Positions 42,640 to 52,467 are shown, numbered from the stretch's first letter. The stretch: DNA of 64,000 nt from Paenibacillus aestuarii (GCF_027789125.1 NZ_JAQFVF010000002.1:1-64000), one strand, 5' to 3'. Made by a program: numbers and translations. The notes: generated from the sequence alone by a model not told the origin.

Positions 42640-44385
42640 ATGAATGTACAAACTGAGCCAAGACGGTCAAAAGAAGAATTGATGGAAAAGCTGCAGCAGC
42701 CGGATCTGATTACAGGTTCCGAAATCTTGCTGAGAAGCTTGCTGCTGGAGGGCGTGGAATGCGTCTTCGGATATCCGGGTGGCGCCGTGCTCTACATTTA
42801 CGATGCGATGCATGGCTTTTCGGATTTCAACCACTTATTGACAAGACATGAGCAAGGAGCCATTCACGCTGCGGATGGATATGCTCGTTCGACGGGCAAA
42901 GTCGGCGTATGTATCGCAACATCCGGACCGGGGGCTACCAATCTTGTGACAGGAATTGCTACCGCCTATATGGATTCCGTACCTCTCGTTGTTATAACGG
43001 GTAACGTAGCGACCTCCTTTATCGGGACGGATGCTTTCCAAGAAGCTGATATTACAGGCATTACGATGCCGATTACCAAGCACAGTTACCTGGTGCGTGA
43101 CGTCGAGGATCTGCCGCGGATTATTCACGAGGCGTTCCACATTGCCAACACTGGTCGTAAAGGTCCTGTACTCATCGATATCCCGAAAGACGTATCGGCG
43201 AATAAGGTGATTTTCAAGCCAGCGAAGGAAGTCAGCATCCGCGGCTATAATCCGACGGTACAGCCGAATAAGCTGCAAATCGATAAATTGCTCAAAGCGA
43301 TTGAAGAAGCGGAGCGTCCTGTTATTATCGCGGGTGGCGGCGTGGTCTATGCGGATGCTGCCGAAGAGCTGATGGAGTTTGTAAACAAAACGCAAATCCC
43401 GATTGCAACGACATTGCTCGGACTTAGCGGTTTCCCAAGCGGCCACGAGCTGTGGATGGGGATGCCGGGGATGCATGGCACCTATACCGCGAACACCGCG
43501 ATTCAAAACGCGGATCTGTTGATCTCGATCGGTTCCCGATTCGATGACCGGGTCACGATGAACCTAAATGGCTTCGCGCCGAAGGTGAAGAAGATTGCGC
43601 ACATCGACGTGGATCCGGCGGAAATCGGCAAGAACGTGCGGACCGATATCCCGTGCGTCGGCGATGTGAAAGCTGTTCTGGCGTATGCCAACACGAAAGC
43701 CAGACCAGCCCAAAGCAAAGCATGGATTGCTGAGATGCAAGCGAACAGAGAGAACTTCCCGCTGAAATATAACGATGACAATGGCGAGTTGAAGCCGCAG
43801 TACGTCATCGAGATGATCAGCGAGACAACGAAGGGTGAAGCGATTGTAACGACGGATGTGGGTCAACACCAAATGTGGGCTGCACAGTTCTACAAGTTCA
43901 AGAACCCGCGTTCGATCGTAACATCCGGCGGTTTGGGCACGATGGGCTTCGGCTTCCCTTCCGCGATCGGTGCACAGATGGGGAATCCGGATAAGCTAGT
44001 TATCTCCATCAATGGCGACGGCGGCATGCAGATGTGTGCGCAGGAGCTGGCGATCTGTGCGATCAACAACATTCCTGTCAAGGTAGTCATCATTAACAAC
44101 CAGGTGCTGGGCATGGTTCGTCAATGGCAGGAAATCATTTACGACAATCGTTACAGCCACATTGATCTGGCCGGCAGCCCGGATTTCGTGAAGCTTGCCG
44201 AAGCTTACGGGGTCAAAGGCTTGCGCGCCAAAACCAAAGAAGAAGCGCACCGAGTATGGCAGGAAGCGCTGGATACGCCGGGACCGGTCGTGGTAGAATT
44301 CGTCGTTCCTAAGGGCGAGAACGTCTTCCCGATGGTGAAGGCGGGAGACACGATCAGCGACATGTTAATGGGGGATTCGGAATGA
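42640..44385 (+). CDS. ilvB: Acetolactate synthase large subunit, 581 aa
   Basis: ThDP enzyme that joins two pyruvates, or pyruvate and 2-oxobutyrate, in valine, leucine and isoleucine synthesis. Visible: VFGYPGGAVLYIYDA and TRHEQGAIHAADGYAR with the catalytic Glu, the FAD-binding middle domain, and GDGGMQMCAQEL...NN for ThDP/Mg. The ATG at 42640 has GAGAGGAGG upstream. A 25-residue head (MNVQTEPRRSKEELMEK) precedes the conserved core. Its end overlaps ilvN (ATGA). It is the first gene of the T-box operon. Confidence 0.97.
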   Translation: MNVQTEPRRSKEELMEKLQQPDLITGSEILLRSLLLEGVECVFGYPGGAVLYIYDAMHGFSDFNHLLTRHEQGAIHAADGYARSTGKVGVCIATSGPGATNLVTGIATAYMDSVPLVVITGNVATSFIGTDAFQEADITGITMPITKHSYLVRDVEDLPRIIHEAFHIANTGRKGPVLIDIPKDVSANKVIFKPAKEVSIRGYNPTVQPNKLQIDKLLKAIEEAERPVIIAGGGVVYADAAEELMEFVNKTQIPIATTLLGLSGFPSGHELWMGMPGMHGTYTANTAIQNADLLISIGSRFDDRVTMNLNGFAPKVKKIAHIDVDPAEIGKNVRTDIPCVGDVKAVLAYANTKARPAQSKAWIAEMQANRENFPLKYNDDNGELKPQYVIEMISETTKGEAIVTTDVGQHQMWAAQFYKFKNPRSIVTSGGLGTMGFGFPSAIGAQMGNPDKLVISINGDGGMQMCAQELAICAINNIPVKVVIINNQVLGMVRQWQEIIYDNRYSHIDLAGSPDFVKLAEAYGVKGLRAKTKEEAHRVWQEALDTPGPVVVEFVVPKGENVFPMVKAGDTISDMLMGDSE

Positions 44386-44873
44386 TGACGACAAAACATA
44401 CAGTATCCGTACTCGTAAACAATCAGCCAGGTGTTCTGCAGCGTGTATCCGGTTTGTTCGGACGCAGAGGCTTTAATATCGAAAGCATCACCGTCGGGGA
44501 GTCCGAAGAGCTCGGACTTTCCCGGATGGTTATCGTAACCACTGGAGACGATAACACATTGGAGCAAATCTCCAAGCAATTATACAAGTTGATCGATGTC
44601 ATCAAGGTCATTGACTTGAGCTCCAATCCGATGGTTGCCAGAGAGCTGGCGCTGATTAAAGTCAATGCCGAGCCGGCCAACCGTCCGGAAATTCTGGGCG
44701 TTGTCGAAACGTTCCGCGCAGCGGTGGTTGACATCGGGCCGAACTCAATTATCGTGCAAGTTGTCGGAGATTCAGATAAAATAGATGCCATGGTAGAATT
44801 GCTTCGTCCATACGGCATCCGCGAGCTTTCCCGCACAGGTGCTACAGCGATGATTCGCGGTTCCGTGCGATAA
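44382..44873 (+). CDS. ilvN: Acetolactate synthase regulatory subunit, 163 aa
   Basis: The N-terminal ACT domain (HTVSVLVNNQPGVLQRVSGLFGRR) binds the feedback inhibitor valine. The C-terminal domain (EILGVVETFRAAVVDIGPN) also belongs to the family. Length is usual. Its ATG overlaps the ilvB stop by four bases, so the subunits are made together. The second ATG at 44385 is equally possible. A long stem-loop separates it from ilvC. The gene is named ilvH in B. subtilis. Confidence 0.96.
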   Translation: MMTTKHTVSVLVNNQPGVLQRVSGLFGRRGFNIESITVGESEELGLSRMVIVTTGDDNTLEQISKQLYKLIDVIKVIDLSSNPMVARELALIKVNAEPANRPEILGVVETFRAAVVDIGPNSIIVQVVGDSDKIDAMVELLRPYGIRELSRTGATAMIRGSVR

Positions 44874-44910
44874 GCAGCCGATCGGTAACTCAAAACGCAA
44901 GGCAAGGCCT

Positions 44911-44983
44911 CCTTGAGTGGGGCTTTGAGCGGGATACTCTTTAACGCTTCAAACGGGTAAACCGCTGAAACACCCACTCAAGG
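44911..44983 (+). promoter_or_regulatory. Stem-loop between ilvN and ilvC
   Basis: CCTTGAGTGGG (44911) pairs with CCCACTCAAGG (44973), and an inner TTTGAGCGG/CCGCTGAAA arm pairs with one mismatch. No T-run follows, so it is not a terminator. It could be an RNA-processing or stability element for the ilvC message. Confidence 0.6.
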
Positions 44984-44988
44984 GGTAG

Positions 44989-46020
<1,032 letters not shown>

Positions 46021-46051
46021 TAACTAATTTTCAGCACTTATACGTATGATC

Positions 46052-46099
46052 TTCACAGGGAGTGATCGGGCTAAGGTTTACCCGATCGCTCCCTGTGAA
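46052..46099 (+). promoter_or_regulatory. 19-bp stem-loop between ilvC and leuA
   Basis: TTCACAGGGAGTGATCGGG (46052-46070) pairs with 46081-46099 over 19 bp with a single G-U pair and a ten-base loop. Only a distant T-run (about 46120) follows. It may protect the ilvC 3' end and lower expression of leuA. Confidence 0.75.
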
Positions 46100-46161
46100 T
46101 ACTATCTAGCCGAGTAAGTTTTTTTTCACATAATGACATAAATCTCTCAGGAGGTGACATC

Positions 46162-47709
46162 GTGCGTAAAATTTACATCTTTGATACGACGCTCCGGGAC
46201 GGGGAGCAATCGCCGGGAGTCAACTTGAACGTGCAGGAGAAAGTGGAAATCGCCCTGCAGTTGGAGAAACTGGGGATCGATCGCATGGAGGCCGGCTTTC
46301 CAGCGGCTTCACCGGGGGACTTGGCCGGTGTCAACGCCGTAGCGCGGGCGGTTAAGAACGCCTCCGTCATCGGACTTTCCCGCTCGCGGGAGCAGGACAT
46401 TGAAGCGGTGCGCGAAGCGCTGCAAGGGGCGCAAGATCCTTGCATCCACTTGTTCCTCGCGACGTCGCCGATCCACCGCCAGCATAAACTGCGCATGGAG
46501 AAGCATCAAGTTCTGGAGACAGCGGAATCGGCCATCAAATACGCGAAGAAGTATTTCAGCAAGATCGAGTTCTCGCTCGAGGATGCGGGACGCACCGAGC
46601 TGGACTTCATCGCGGAGATGACCGCGATGGCTATCCGCGCCGGCGCTACGGTCGTCAACATTCCCGACACGGTCGGGTATATGACGCCGTACGATTACGG
46701 CAACATCTTTAAGATGCTGAAGGACACCGTGCCAGGCATCGAGAAGATCCAGCTCAGCGCGCACTGCCATGACGATTTGGGCATGGCTACGGCGAACGCG
46801 CTGGCTGCCGTGCTGAATGGTGCCGATCAGATCGAGGGCACCATCAACGGCATTGGCGAGCGGGCGGGCAATACCTCGCTCGAAGAAGTGGCTCTGGCGC
46901 TGGAGACGCGCCAGGAGTTCTTCCAAGCGAAGACATCGCTTGTGCTGAGCGAGATCTACCGCACCAGCCGCCTGGTCAGCAAGCTGACCGGCATGGTGGT
47001 GCCAGGCAATAAGGCGATCGTCGGCGCGAACGCGTTCGCCCATGAGTCCGGCATCCATCAGGATGGCATGCTGAAAGAGAAAACGACGTATGAGATCATC
47101 TCCCCTGAAACGATCGGGGTCAAGGAAAGCAAGCTCGTCATGGGCAAACATTCCGGACGCCATGCGTTCCGTGAGAAGCTGATCGATCTTGGCTACGAGC
47201 TGAACGATGAGCAGCTCAATGTGGCATTCGCCAAATTTAAAGATTTGGCGGACCGCAAGAAACAGGTCGAGGATGAGGACATTCGCGCTTTGATTGAAGA
47301 GAAGCTTATCGTCACGCCGGAAGTGTTCGCGCTTGGTGCGCTGCAGGTTGCCTACGGCAACCAAATGACACCGACAGCGACGATTCATGTGCGTCTGCAG
47401 GACGGCAGCGAAATCGCCGAAAGCGCAGTCGGCAACGGCTCCGTAGACGCGATCTATAATGCCATCGATAAAGCGACCAAAGAAGAAGTCGAGCTGGACG
47501 ATTACTCCATCAAGTCCGTTTCCCACGGGAAAGACGCGCTCGGTGAAGTGCATGTTGTCCTTAAGCAAGATGACGTTTCCGTTCAAGGCCGCGGCATTTC
47601 GACCGATATTTTGGAAGCGAGCGCCAAAGCTTATTTGGATGCTGTAAATAGACTTATTGACAAGCGCAAAACACCGACTAGCAACAGAAGCAACGTGACG
47701 TTGATCTAG
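46162..47709 (+). CDS. leuA: 2-Isopropylmalate synthase, 515 aa
   Basis: Condenses acetyl-CoA with 2-oxoisovalerate, the first step to leucine. The TIM barrel shows FDTTLRDGEQSPGVNL, SAHCHDDLGMA and ANAFAHESGIHQDG (metal and substrate residues). The C-terminal 130 residues form the leucine-binding regulatory domain. Length is usual. The start GTG at 46162 has AGGAGGTGA upstream. It is separated from ilvC by a 19-bp stem-loop, so its message may be differently stable. A hairpin at 47746 follows it. Confidence 0.97.
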   Translation: MRKIYIFDTTLRDGEQSPGVNLNVQEKVEIALQLEKLGIDRMEAGFPAASPGDLAGVNAVARAVKNASVIGLSRSREQDIEAVREALQGAQDPCIHLFLATSPIHRQHKLRMEKHQVLETAESAIKYAKKYFSKIEFSLEDAGRTELDFIAEMTAMAIRAGATVVNIPDTVGYMTPYDYGNIFKMLKDTVPGIEKIQLSAHCHDDLGMATANALAAVLNGADQIEGTINGIGERAGNTSLEEVALALETRQEFFQAKTSLVLSEIYRTSRLVSKLTGMVVPGNKAIVGANAFAHESGIHQDGMLKEKTTYEIISPETIGVKESKLVMGKHSGRHAFREKLIDLGYELNDEQLNVAFAKFKDLADRKKQVEDEDIRALIEEKLIVTPEVFALGALQVAYGNQMTPTATIHVRLQDGSEIAESAVGNGSVDAIYNAIDKATKEEVELDDYSIKSVSHGKDALGEVHVVLKQDDVSVQGRGISTDILEASAKAYLDAVNRLIDKRKTPTSNRSNVTLI

Positions 47710-47745
47710 CCAGGCTAGCAAGGTTGTTCATCAACAATCTTTCAG

Positions 47746-47782
47746 GAAAGCACCTCACCTCAACTCGAGCGGAGGTGCTTTC
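47746..47782 (+). promoter_or_regulatory. Perfect hairpin after leuA
   Basis: GAAAGCACCTC and GAGGTGCTTTC pair perfectly across 15 bases. It lacks a following T-run, so partial termination or RNA processing is likelier than a full stop. The next gene starts 27 bp downstream. Confidence 0.6.
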
Positions 47783-47808
47783 TACAAATACGAAAGGATG
47801 CGTTCGTT

Positions 47809-49005
47809 ATGAAATATAGATTCTCCAAGTCGTTAGAAGGCTTTTCCTCGTCAGCAGTTCGGGAAATTTTGAAGTTGACGCAGGGCAGCTCGATCATCTC
47901 TTTTGCCGGCGGATTGCCCGCCGAAGAGTTTTTTCCCTTGGATGCCGTTAGCGAGGCGTTCAAACGCGTGACCGAAGGCGGCAAATCCGCTCTGCAGTAT
48001 GGGCTGACGGAAGGCTACAAGCCGCTTCGGGAAACGCTCTGCCGCCGGATGGCCGCGAAAAATATGCACGTCACGCCAGATGAAATGCTGCTGACGACAG
48101 GCTCGCAGCAAGTCATTGACTTGCTCACCCGCGTTTATATCGACGAAGGCGATGTCATCTTAGTAGAAAGACCTACATATTTGGCAGCGCTCCAAGTGTT
48201 CCAAGCCAAAGGTGCGAAAATCTACTCCGTTGACAGCGATAGCGATGGTATGATTCTCTCGGATTTGCAAGCGAAAATCGCCAAGTATAATCCGAAATTA
48301 ATCTATGTCATCCCGACGTTCTCCAATCCGGCGGGCCGGGTATGGAGTGTAGAACGGCGCCAAGGCGTGTTGGAGCTGTGCCAGGCTGCCGAAGTGCTGA
48401 TCCTGGAAGACGATCCTTATGGCGAAATCCAGTTCCACGGCGATGAGACTTACCCGACGATCTTCTCCCTGGCTGGAGCGCCTACAGGCAGCGGTGTGAT
48501 CTACACGAGCACGTTCTCCAAAACCGTTGCACCAGCATTCCGGACAGGCTGGGCTATCGCAGATCAGGAAATCATCCGCCAGATGGCCAGATTCAAACAG
48601 TCGGCCGATTTGCATTCGAGCTCGATCGACCAGCAAACGCTGTACCACCTGCTGGAGCATTTTGATCTGGATGCGCACATTGAGTTGATCCGTGCCAACT
48701 ATCGTGAGCGGATGGAGTACATGACCGGGCTGCTCGAAGAGTTGAACTGGCCGGGTCTCAAGTGGGAGAAGCCGAAAGGCGGCATGTTCATCTGGGTTGA
48801 GCTGCCGGAGGCGATCAAGGCCGAGGATTTGCTTAAGATCGCCGTTCAAGAAGGCGTCGCGTTCGTTCCGGGTTCCACGTTCTACGCGGAGAATCCCAAG
48901 TATAACACGATGCGCTTAAACTACACGCATACGAACCGGGAGACCACAGCCCGCGGGATGCAGATGTTGGCGAAAGCGATGGAATCCTATTTGCAAAATG
49001 TATAG
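47809..49005 (+). CDS. PLP-dependent class I aminotransferase, 398 aa
   Basis: A fold-type I aminotransferase with the Lys in TSTFSKTVAPAFRTGW, NPAGRVWSVERR for substrate binding and SFAGGLPAEEFFPLDA at the start. The layout is close to LysN-type 2-aminoadipate or broad-specificity aminotransferases. Its position between leuA and leuB suggests transamination of branched-chain keto acids, but that is inference. The ATG at 47809 has GAAAGG upstream (47792-47797). It is not of the IlvE fold (type IV). A terminator at 49011 ends the unit. Confidence 0.88.
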   Translation: MKYRFSKSLEGFSSSAVREILKLTQGSSIISFAGGLPAEEFFPLDAVSEAFKRVTEGGKSALQYGLTEGYKPLRETLCRRMAAKNMHVTPDEMLLTTGSQQVIDLLTRVYIDEGDVILVERPTYLAALQVFQAKGAKIYSVDSDSDGMILSDLQAKIAKYNPKLIYVIPTFSNPAGRVWSVERRQGVLELCQAAEVLILEDDPYGEIQFHGDETYPTIFSLAGAPTGSGVIYTSTFSKTVAPAFRTGWAIADQEIIRQMARFKQSADLHSSSIDQQTLYHLLEHFDLDAHIELIRANYRERMEYMTGLLEELNWPGLKWEKPKGGMFIWVELPEAIKAEDLLKIAVQEGVAFVPGSTFYAENPKYNTMRLNYTHTNRETTARGMQMLAKAMESYLQNV

Positions 49006-49010
49006 ATATG

Positions 49011-49050
49011 AAAGCATCCAGGGCTATGGGGCCTTTGGGTGCTTTTTTTT
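49011..49050 (+). terminator. Terminator after the aminotransferase gene
   Basis: AAAGCATCCAGGGC and GCCTTTGGGTGCTTT pair, followed by eight Ts. Confidence 0.8.
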
Positions 49051-49116
49051 GCGAATGAGCAACTTTTCCATTATTTGTGACGTAATATATGACAATAAAT
49101 GGAATCGAGGTGCTGT

Positions 49117-49386
49117 ATGCTCAGACAAATATCGGATTACTTGTTCATGGGATCGCTGACCTTACTGATCATCGCTTGCTTTCTACAGGGCGTGGGCCTA
49201 AGGGGCTTTACAAATATGAGCAATACGGATACGATGCCCGGAGCGGCTACAGATTTGAATATGGAGCATGATCATCAAGGCTTGATGGAGAGTCAGGATA
49301 CTTTTTTGCGCAAAATTTTGCGTTCTTACCTCTTCTGGCTATCCATAATCGGTATCGGCGGCTCGATCCTTCTCTCCAAATTGTGA
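49117..49386 (+). CDS. Small two-segment membrane protein, 89 aa
   Basis: I do not recognise this protein. It has one hydrophobic segment near residues 9-25 (YLFMGSLTLLIIACFLQGV) and a second at the C-terminus (YLFWLSIIGIGGSILLS), with a polar, Met/Asp-rich loop between. The ATG at 49117 has GAGGTG upstream. It lies 142 bp before the DUF2269 gene on the same strand. It may be a membrane accessory protein; no functional hint is visible. Confidence 0.65.
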   Translation: MLRQISDYLFMGSLTLLIIACFLQGVGLRGFTNMSNTDTMPGAATDLNMEHDHQGLMESQDTFLRKILRSYLFWLSIIGIGGSILLSKL

Positions 49387-49528
49387 AATCTTGACTGAAA
49401 TTTAATGTGTGAAACTGGCTGTGAAATCCAGTATTAGTAAATTAATCATGGAGCTGACATCCTTCCGACCTGTATCGTAGTTGATGAAATGTCCAATATT
49501 CATCCAACGAAGGAAGGGATGCTCTGCT

Positions 49529-49984
49529 ATGAAATTGCTCGTTCTGATCCACGTGCTTTCAGCAATCATTGGTGTTGGCCCAACGTTTTTTGCTCATGTG
49601 CTGCTGCGTAAAAACCAAACGCTTGACGAACTTCGCTCCTCCATGCGCGCAGGGAAGCCACTGGACTTTTTTCCGAAAATCGGGGGATCGATTGCCGTCA
49701 TAACCGGGATCGTGCTTCTGTTCGTAGGCAGCTACGGCTCCTTTATGCAAACATGGCTGATCGGTTCGCTTGTCGCTTACGTGCTGATCCAAATTATTGC
49801 GATCGGCTTCGCGACGCCGGCCCATAAGAAGCTGGCCAAGTGGGTGCTGGATCCGACGAACACGAAGGCGAGTGAACTTCCTGCGGAACAGCGCCGTAAC
49901 TGGACGCGGGCAAGAAATTACTTCTATGCAGCCTCTACGATCGGCGTCATTTTGTTTGTTTTTATGATTATGAAGCCTGCATAA
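49529..49984 (+). CDS. DUF2269 family membrane protein, 151 aa
   Basis: A four-segment membrane protein beginning MKLLVLIHVLSAIIGVGPTF, typical of the DUF2269 family of predicted integral membrane proteins, which have no known function. The conserved His and Gly in the first segment and LDFFPKIGGSIAVITGI in the second are family features. ATG at 49529 has AAGGAAGGG upstream. A terminator at 50002 follows, so it is separate from leuB. Confidence 0.8.
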   Translation: MKLLVLIHVLSAIIGVGPTFFAHVLLRKNQTLDELRSSMRAGKPLDFFPKIGGSIAVITGIVLLFVGSYGSFMQTWLIGSLVAYVLIQIIAIGFATPAHKKLAKWVLDPTNTKASELPAEQRRNWTRARNYFYAASTIGVILFVFMIMKPA

Positions 49985-50001
49985 TGGGACAGCCAATCCA
50001 G

Positions 50002-50040
50002 AACCATTTGAAGCGTAACAGCTTTAAATGGTTTTATTTA
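50002..50040 (+). terminator. Terminator
   Basis: AACCATTTGAAGC and GCTTTAAATGGTT pair, followed by a T-rich tail. It isolates leuB from the upstream genes. Confidence 0.8.
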
Positions 50041-50048
50041 TCGTTTCT

Positions 50049-50065
50049 TATAGGTGATACCTATA
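50049..50065. promoter_or_regulatory. Palindrome upstream of leuB
   Basis: TATAGGT-GAT-ACCTATA is a perfect 7-bp inverted repeat, about 97 bp before the leuB ATG. It may be an operator for leuB. No matching site was seen upstream of ilvB. Confidence 0.45.
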
Positions 50066-50161
50066 GACACGATAGCTTTTATATCTTAGTGAGATGCCCA
50101 TAATCTTGTTACAATAAGGTCAGCATATTACTAAAGCAAATCTTAGGAGTGAAATAGAGTC

Positions 50162-51241
50162 ATGGCAGATGTGAAAAAAATTGCTGTAATCGCAGGAGAT
50201 GGAATTGGTCCGGAAGTCGTTGCTGAAGCGGAAAAAGTATTGAAGCGTACGGAGGAACTGTTTGGCTATCAATTCGAAACAGAGCACGCTCTATTCGGAG
50301 GGATTGCGATTGACGAGAAGGGCACGCCGCTGCCGGAAGAAACGCTGCAAGTTTGCAAATCGGCTGACGCAGTTCTTCTCGGAGCTGTCGGCGGACCGAA
50401 ATGGGACAACAATCCGAAGGAGCTTCGTCCGGAGACAGGTCTTCTTGGCATTCGCAAAGCGCTTGGACTATTCTCGAACATCCGTCCTGCAGTCATTTTT
50501 GATTGCTTGAAAGAAGCTTCAACACTGAAGCCTGAGGTGCTGGAAGGCACAGACTTGATCGTTGTGCGCGAGCTGACTGGCGGGATCTACTTCGGTGAGA
50601 AGTTCCGCCGTGAGGGCGCGAACGGCCAAGAAGCAGTAGATACTTGCGTATATAATGTAAACGAAGTGGAGCGTATTGCCCGTCAGGCGTTCGAAATCGC
50701 CAGAACGCGCCGCAAGAAGCTGGCTTCCGTGGATAAAGCCAACGTGCTGGAAACTTCCCGTCTCTGGCGTGAAACGGTTGTTCGCGTGGCTGCCGATTAT
50801 CCGGACGTAGAACTGGAGCACGTGTTGGTCGACAACTGCGCGATGCAGCTGCTGCGCCGTCCGTCGAGCTTCGACGTCATTGTCACCGAGAATATGTTCG
50901 GCGACATCCTGAGTGACGAAGCAGCGATGCTGACAGGCTCCATCGGCATGCTGTCCTCCGCTTCGCTGGGTGAAGGCAGCTTCGGCCTGTACGAACCGGT
51001 GCACGGCTCCGCTCCTGACATTGCCGGACAAGGGATTGCGAACCCGATCGCTACGGTGCTCTCCGTTGCCTTGATGTTCCGCCTGACATTCGGCTACCAC
51101 GATGCAGCGGAAGCGATTGAGCGCGCTGTGAAAGAAGTGCTGGATGCGGGACACCGCACTGGCGATATCGCCGTTGATAAGAGCCAAGCGATCGGTACGG
51201 TTGCCATGGGCGATCTGATCGTGAACGCAATGCGTAAATAA
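50162..51241 (+). CDS. leuB: 3-Isopropylmalate dehydrogenase, 359 aa
   Basis: NAD-dependent oxidative decarboxylation of 3-isopropylmalate. [21 protein letters not shown] at the start, the substrate loop [12 protein letters not shown] and the NAD site [14 protein letters not shown] fit LeuB rather than isocitrate dehydrogenase. Length is usual. The ATG at 50162 has AGGAGTG upstream. Three genes and two terminators separate it from leuA, so it has its own promoter. leuC and leuD are not nearby. Confidence 0.96.
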   Translation: MADVKKIAVIAGDGIGPEVVAEAEKVLKRTEELFGYQFETEHALFGGIAIDEKGTPLPEETLQVCKSADAVLLGAVGGPKWDNNPKELRPETGLLGIRKALGLFSNIRPAVIFDCLKEASTLKPEVLEGTDLIVVRELTGGIYFGEKFRREGANGQEAVDTCVYNVNEVERIARQAFEIARTRRKKLASVDKANVLETSRLWRETVVRVAADYPDVELEHVLVDNCAMQLLRRPSSFDVIVTENMFGDILSDEAAMLTGSIGMLSSASLGEGSFGLYEPVHGSAPDIAGQGIANPIATVLSVALMFRLTFGYHDAAEAIERAVKEVLDAGHRTGDIAVDKSQAIGTVAMGDLIVNAMRK

Positions 51242-51246
51242 GAAGC

Positions 51247-51297
51247 AAAAGCTTACCGCCTGTGTGCCACTTTGCACGCTGACGGTAAGCTTTTTTT
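51247..51297 (+). terminator. Terminator of leuB
   Basis: AAAAGCTTACCG pairs with CGGTAAGCTTTT, followed by Ts. Confidence 0.9.
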
Positions 51298-51344
51298 ACA
51301 TGAAAGCGCCCGCGAAAATGAAGACGTTCATCATTTTAACAAAA

Positions 51345-51359
51345 TTAAAATAATTATTA
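51345..51359. promoter_or_regulatory. PerR-box-like site upstream of the peroxiredoxin gene
   Basis: TTAAAATAATTATTA matches the PerR consensus TTATAATNATTATAA at 12 of 14 defined positions (differences at 4 and 14). It lies about 20 bp before the -35 of the promoter at 51380. Confidence 0.5.
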
Positions 51360-51379
51360 ATAAATATTTAGTCTAATTA

Positions 51380-51408
51380 TTGACTTTCGTTTCGACCGAT
51401 GTTACCAT
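51380..51408 (+). promoter_or_regulatory. Promoter of the peroxiredoxin gene
   Basis: TTGACT and TACCAT are separated by exactly 17 bp, about 40 bp before the ATG at 51448. Confidence 0.65.
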
Positions 51409-51447
51409 TTTAAACGAAGAAGATAGATTAGAGGAGGAAGTATTCAA

Positions 51448-51996
51448 ATGGCAGAGCGTTTAGTTGGTAAACAAGCTCCAGATTTCACAATGGAGACAGC
51501 CCTGGGCGATGGCACAGGTTTTGGTAAAGCATCTTTGTCCGATTATAAAGGAAAATGGTTAGTATTGTTCTTCTACCCATTGGACTTCACATTTGTATGC
51601 CCTACAGAAATTACAGCATTGAGCCAAGCTGCTGGCCAGTTCAAAGAACTGGATACAGAAATCCTTGGTGTTTCTATTGACAGTATCCACACGCACAAAG
51701 CATGGATCAACACACCTGTGAACGACAACGGACTTGGCAAATTGGAATTCCCTCTTGCTGCTGACCTTACGAAATCCGTTGCTCGTGAATACGGCGTTCT
51801 GATCGAAGAAGAAGGCGTTGCACTTCGCGGCCTGTTCATCATCGATCCAGAAGGCGAATTGAAATACCAAGTTGTGAACCACAACGATGTAGGCCGCAGC
51901 GTAGAAGAAACACTTCGTGTGCTTCAAGCGCTTCAATCCGGCGGATTGTGCCCAATGAACTGGAAACCAGGCGACAAGAACCTGGTTGTAAAATAA
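51448..51996 (+). CDS. Typical 2-Cys peroxiredoxin (AhpC/YkuU-like), 182 aa
   Basis: Reduces H2O2 and organic peroxides. The peroxidatic Cys is in DFTFVCPTEIT, the resolving Cys in GGLCPMNWKPG, and the GGLG-like flexibility element is NDNGLGKLEFPL. The start MAERLVGKQAPDFTM and the length fit the YkuU-type two-Cys enzymes of Bacillales. AGGAGG precedes the ATG at 51448. A PerR-like site upstream suggests induction by peroxide. Biased codon use suggests high expression. No reductase gene (ahpF) is adjacent. Confidence 0.95.
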   Translation: MAERLVGKQAPDFTMETALGDGTGFGKASLSDYKGKWLVLFFYPLDFTFVCPTEITALSQAAGQFKELDTEILGVSIDSIHTHKAWINTPVNDNGLGKLEFPLAADLTKSVAREYGVLIEEEGVALRGLFIIDPEGELKYQVVNHNDVGRSVEETLRVLQALQSGGLCPMNWKPGDKNLVVK

Positions 51997-52011
51997 GTTT
52001 TGAAATCAGAC

Positions 52012-52054
52012 AAGCTCCTCAGGTTGGCATGCGAATGCGAGCCGAGGGGCTTTT
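52012..52054 (+). terminator. Terminator of the peroxiredoxin gene
   Basis: AAGCTCCTC and GAGGGGCTT pair with an inner TTGGC/GCC arm, followed by Ts. Confidence 0.75.
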
Positions 52055-52077
52055 CTTCAGTTTGGAGGACCCTGCCT

Positions 52078-52461
52078 ATGTTCGTACCTGCACATTTGAA
52101 ATATACGAGGAACCATTACTGGGTCCGGGTTGAAGCGCAGCAGGCCGTCATCGGCTTGTCGGAGTTCGGCTTGGCCCAGCTCGGCATGCTGTTATTCCTT
52201 GAGCTTCCGGAGCGGGATAGCCACCTGCGGCAAGGCGATTTTTTCGGCACGGCGGAGACAGTAGAGGCCGAGCATGATCTGTACGCACCTTTGAGCGGCA
52301 AGGTGACAGCGGTGAATATGCTGCTGGAACGGGCTACGCTAACGCTGTACGAGTCTCCTTATGAGCGAGGATGGCTGATGACCGTTCAGTGGGAGCATGC
52401 ATCGGAGCTGGAACAGCTGTTGGATGCGGAAGCGTATGAGCGGTTGATCGCGGAAGAGTAA
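52078..52461 (+). CDS. GcvH-like protein lacking the lipoyl lysine, 127 aa
   Basis: The whole length aligns with glycine cleavage H protein: LKYTRNHYWVRVEAQQAVIG at the start, GLSEFGLAQLG in the middle and DLYAPLSGKVTAVN around the lipoyl site. The lipoyl-bearing Lys of the usual ESVKAASD motif is replaced: the protein reads ETVEAEHD, with Glu at residue 63. It therefore cannot carry lipoate at the normal position. ATG at 52078 has GGAGG upstream. It is a single gene between terminators and no gcvP or gcvT is near. It may bind another protein or have a non-glycine-cleavage role. Confidence 0.85.
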   Translation: MFVPAHLKYTRNHYWVRVEAQQAVIGLSEFGLAQLGMLLFLELPERDSHLRQGDFFGTAETVEAEHDLYAPLSGKVTAVNMLLERATLTLYESPYERGWLMTVQWEHASELEQLLDAEAYERLIAEE

Positions 52462-52467
52462 GAGAGG

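Noticed and set aside
46309..47721. 470-codon minus-strand frame opposite leuA
   Set aside because: Antisense to leuA, which has every family motif; the long open frame follows from its codon composition.
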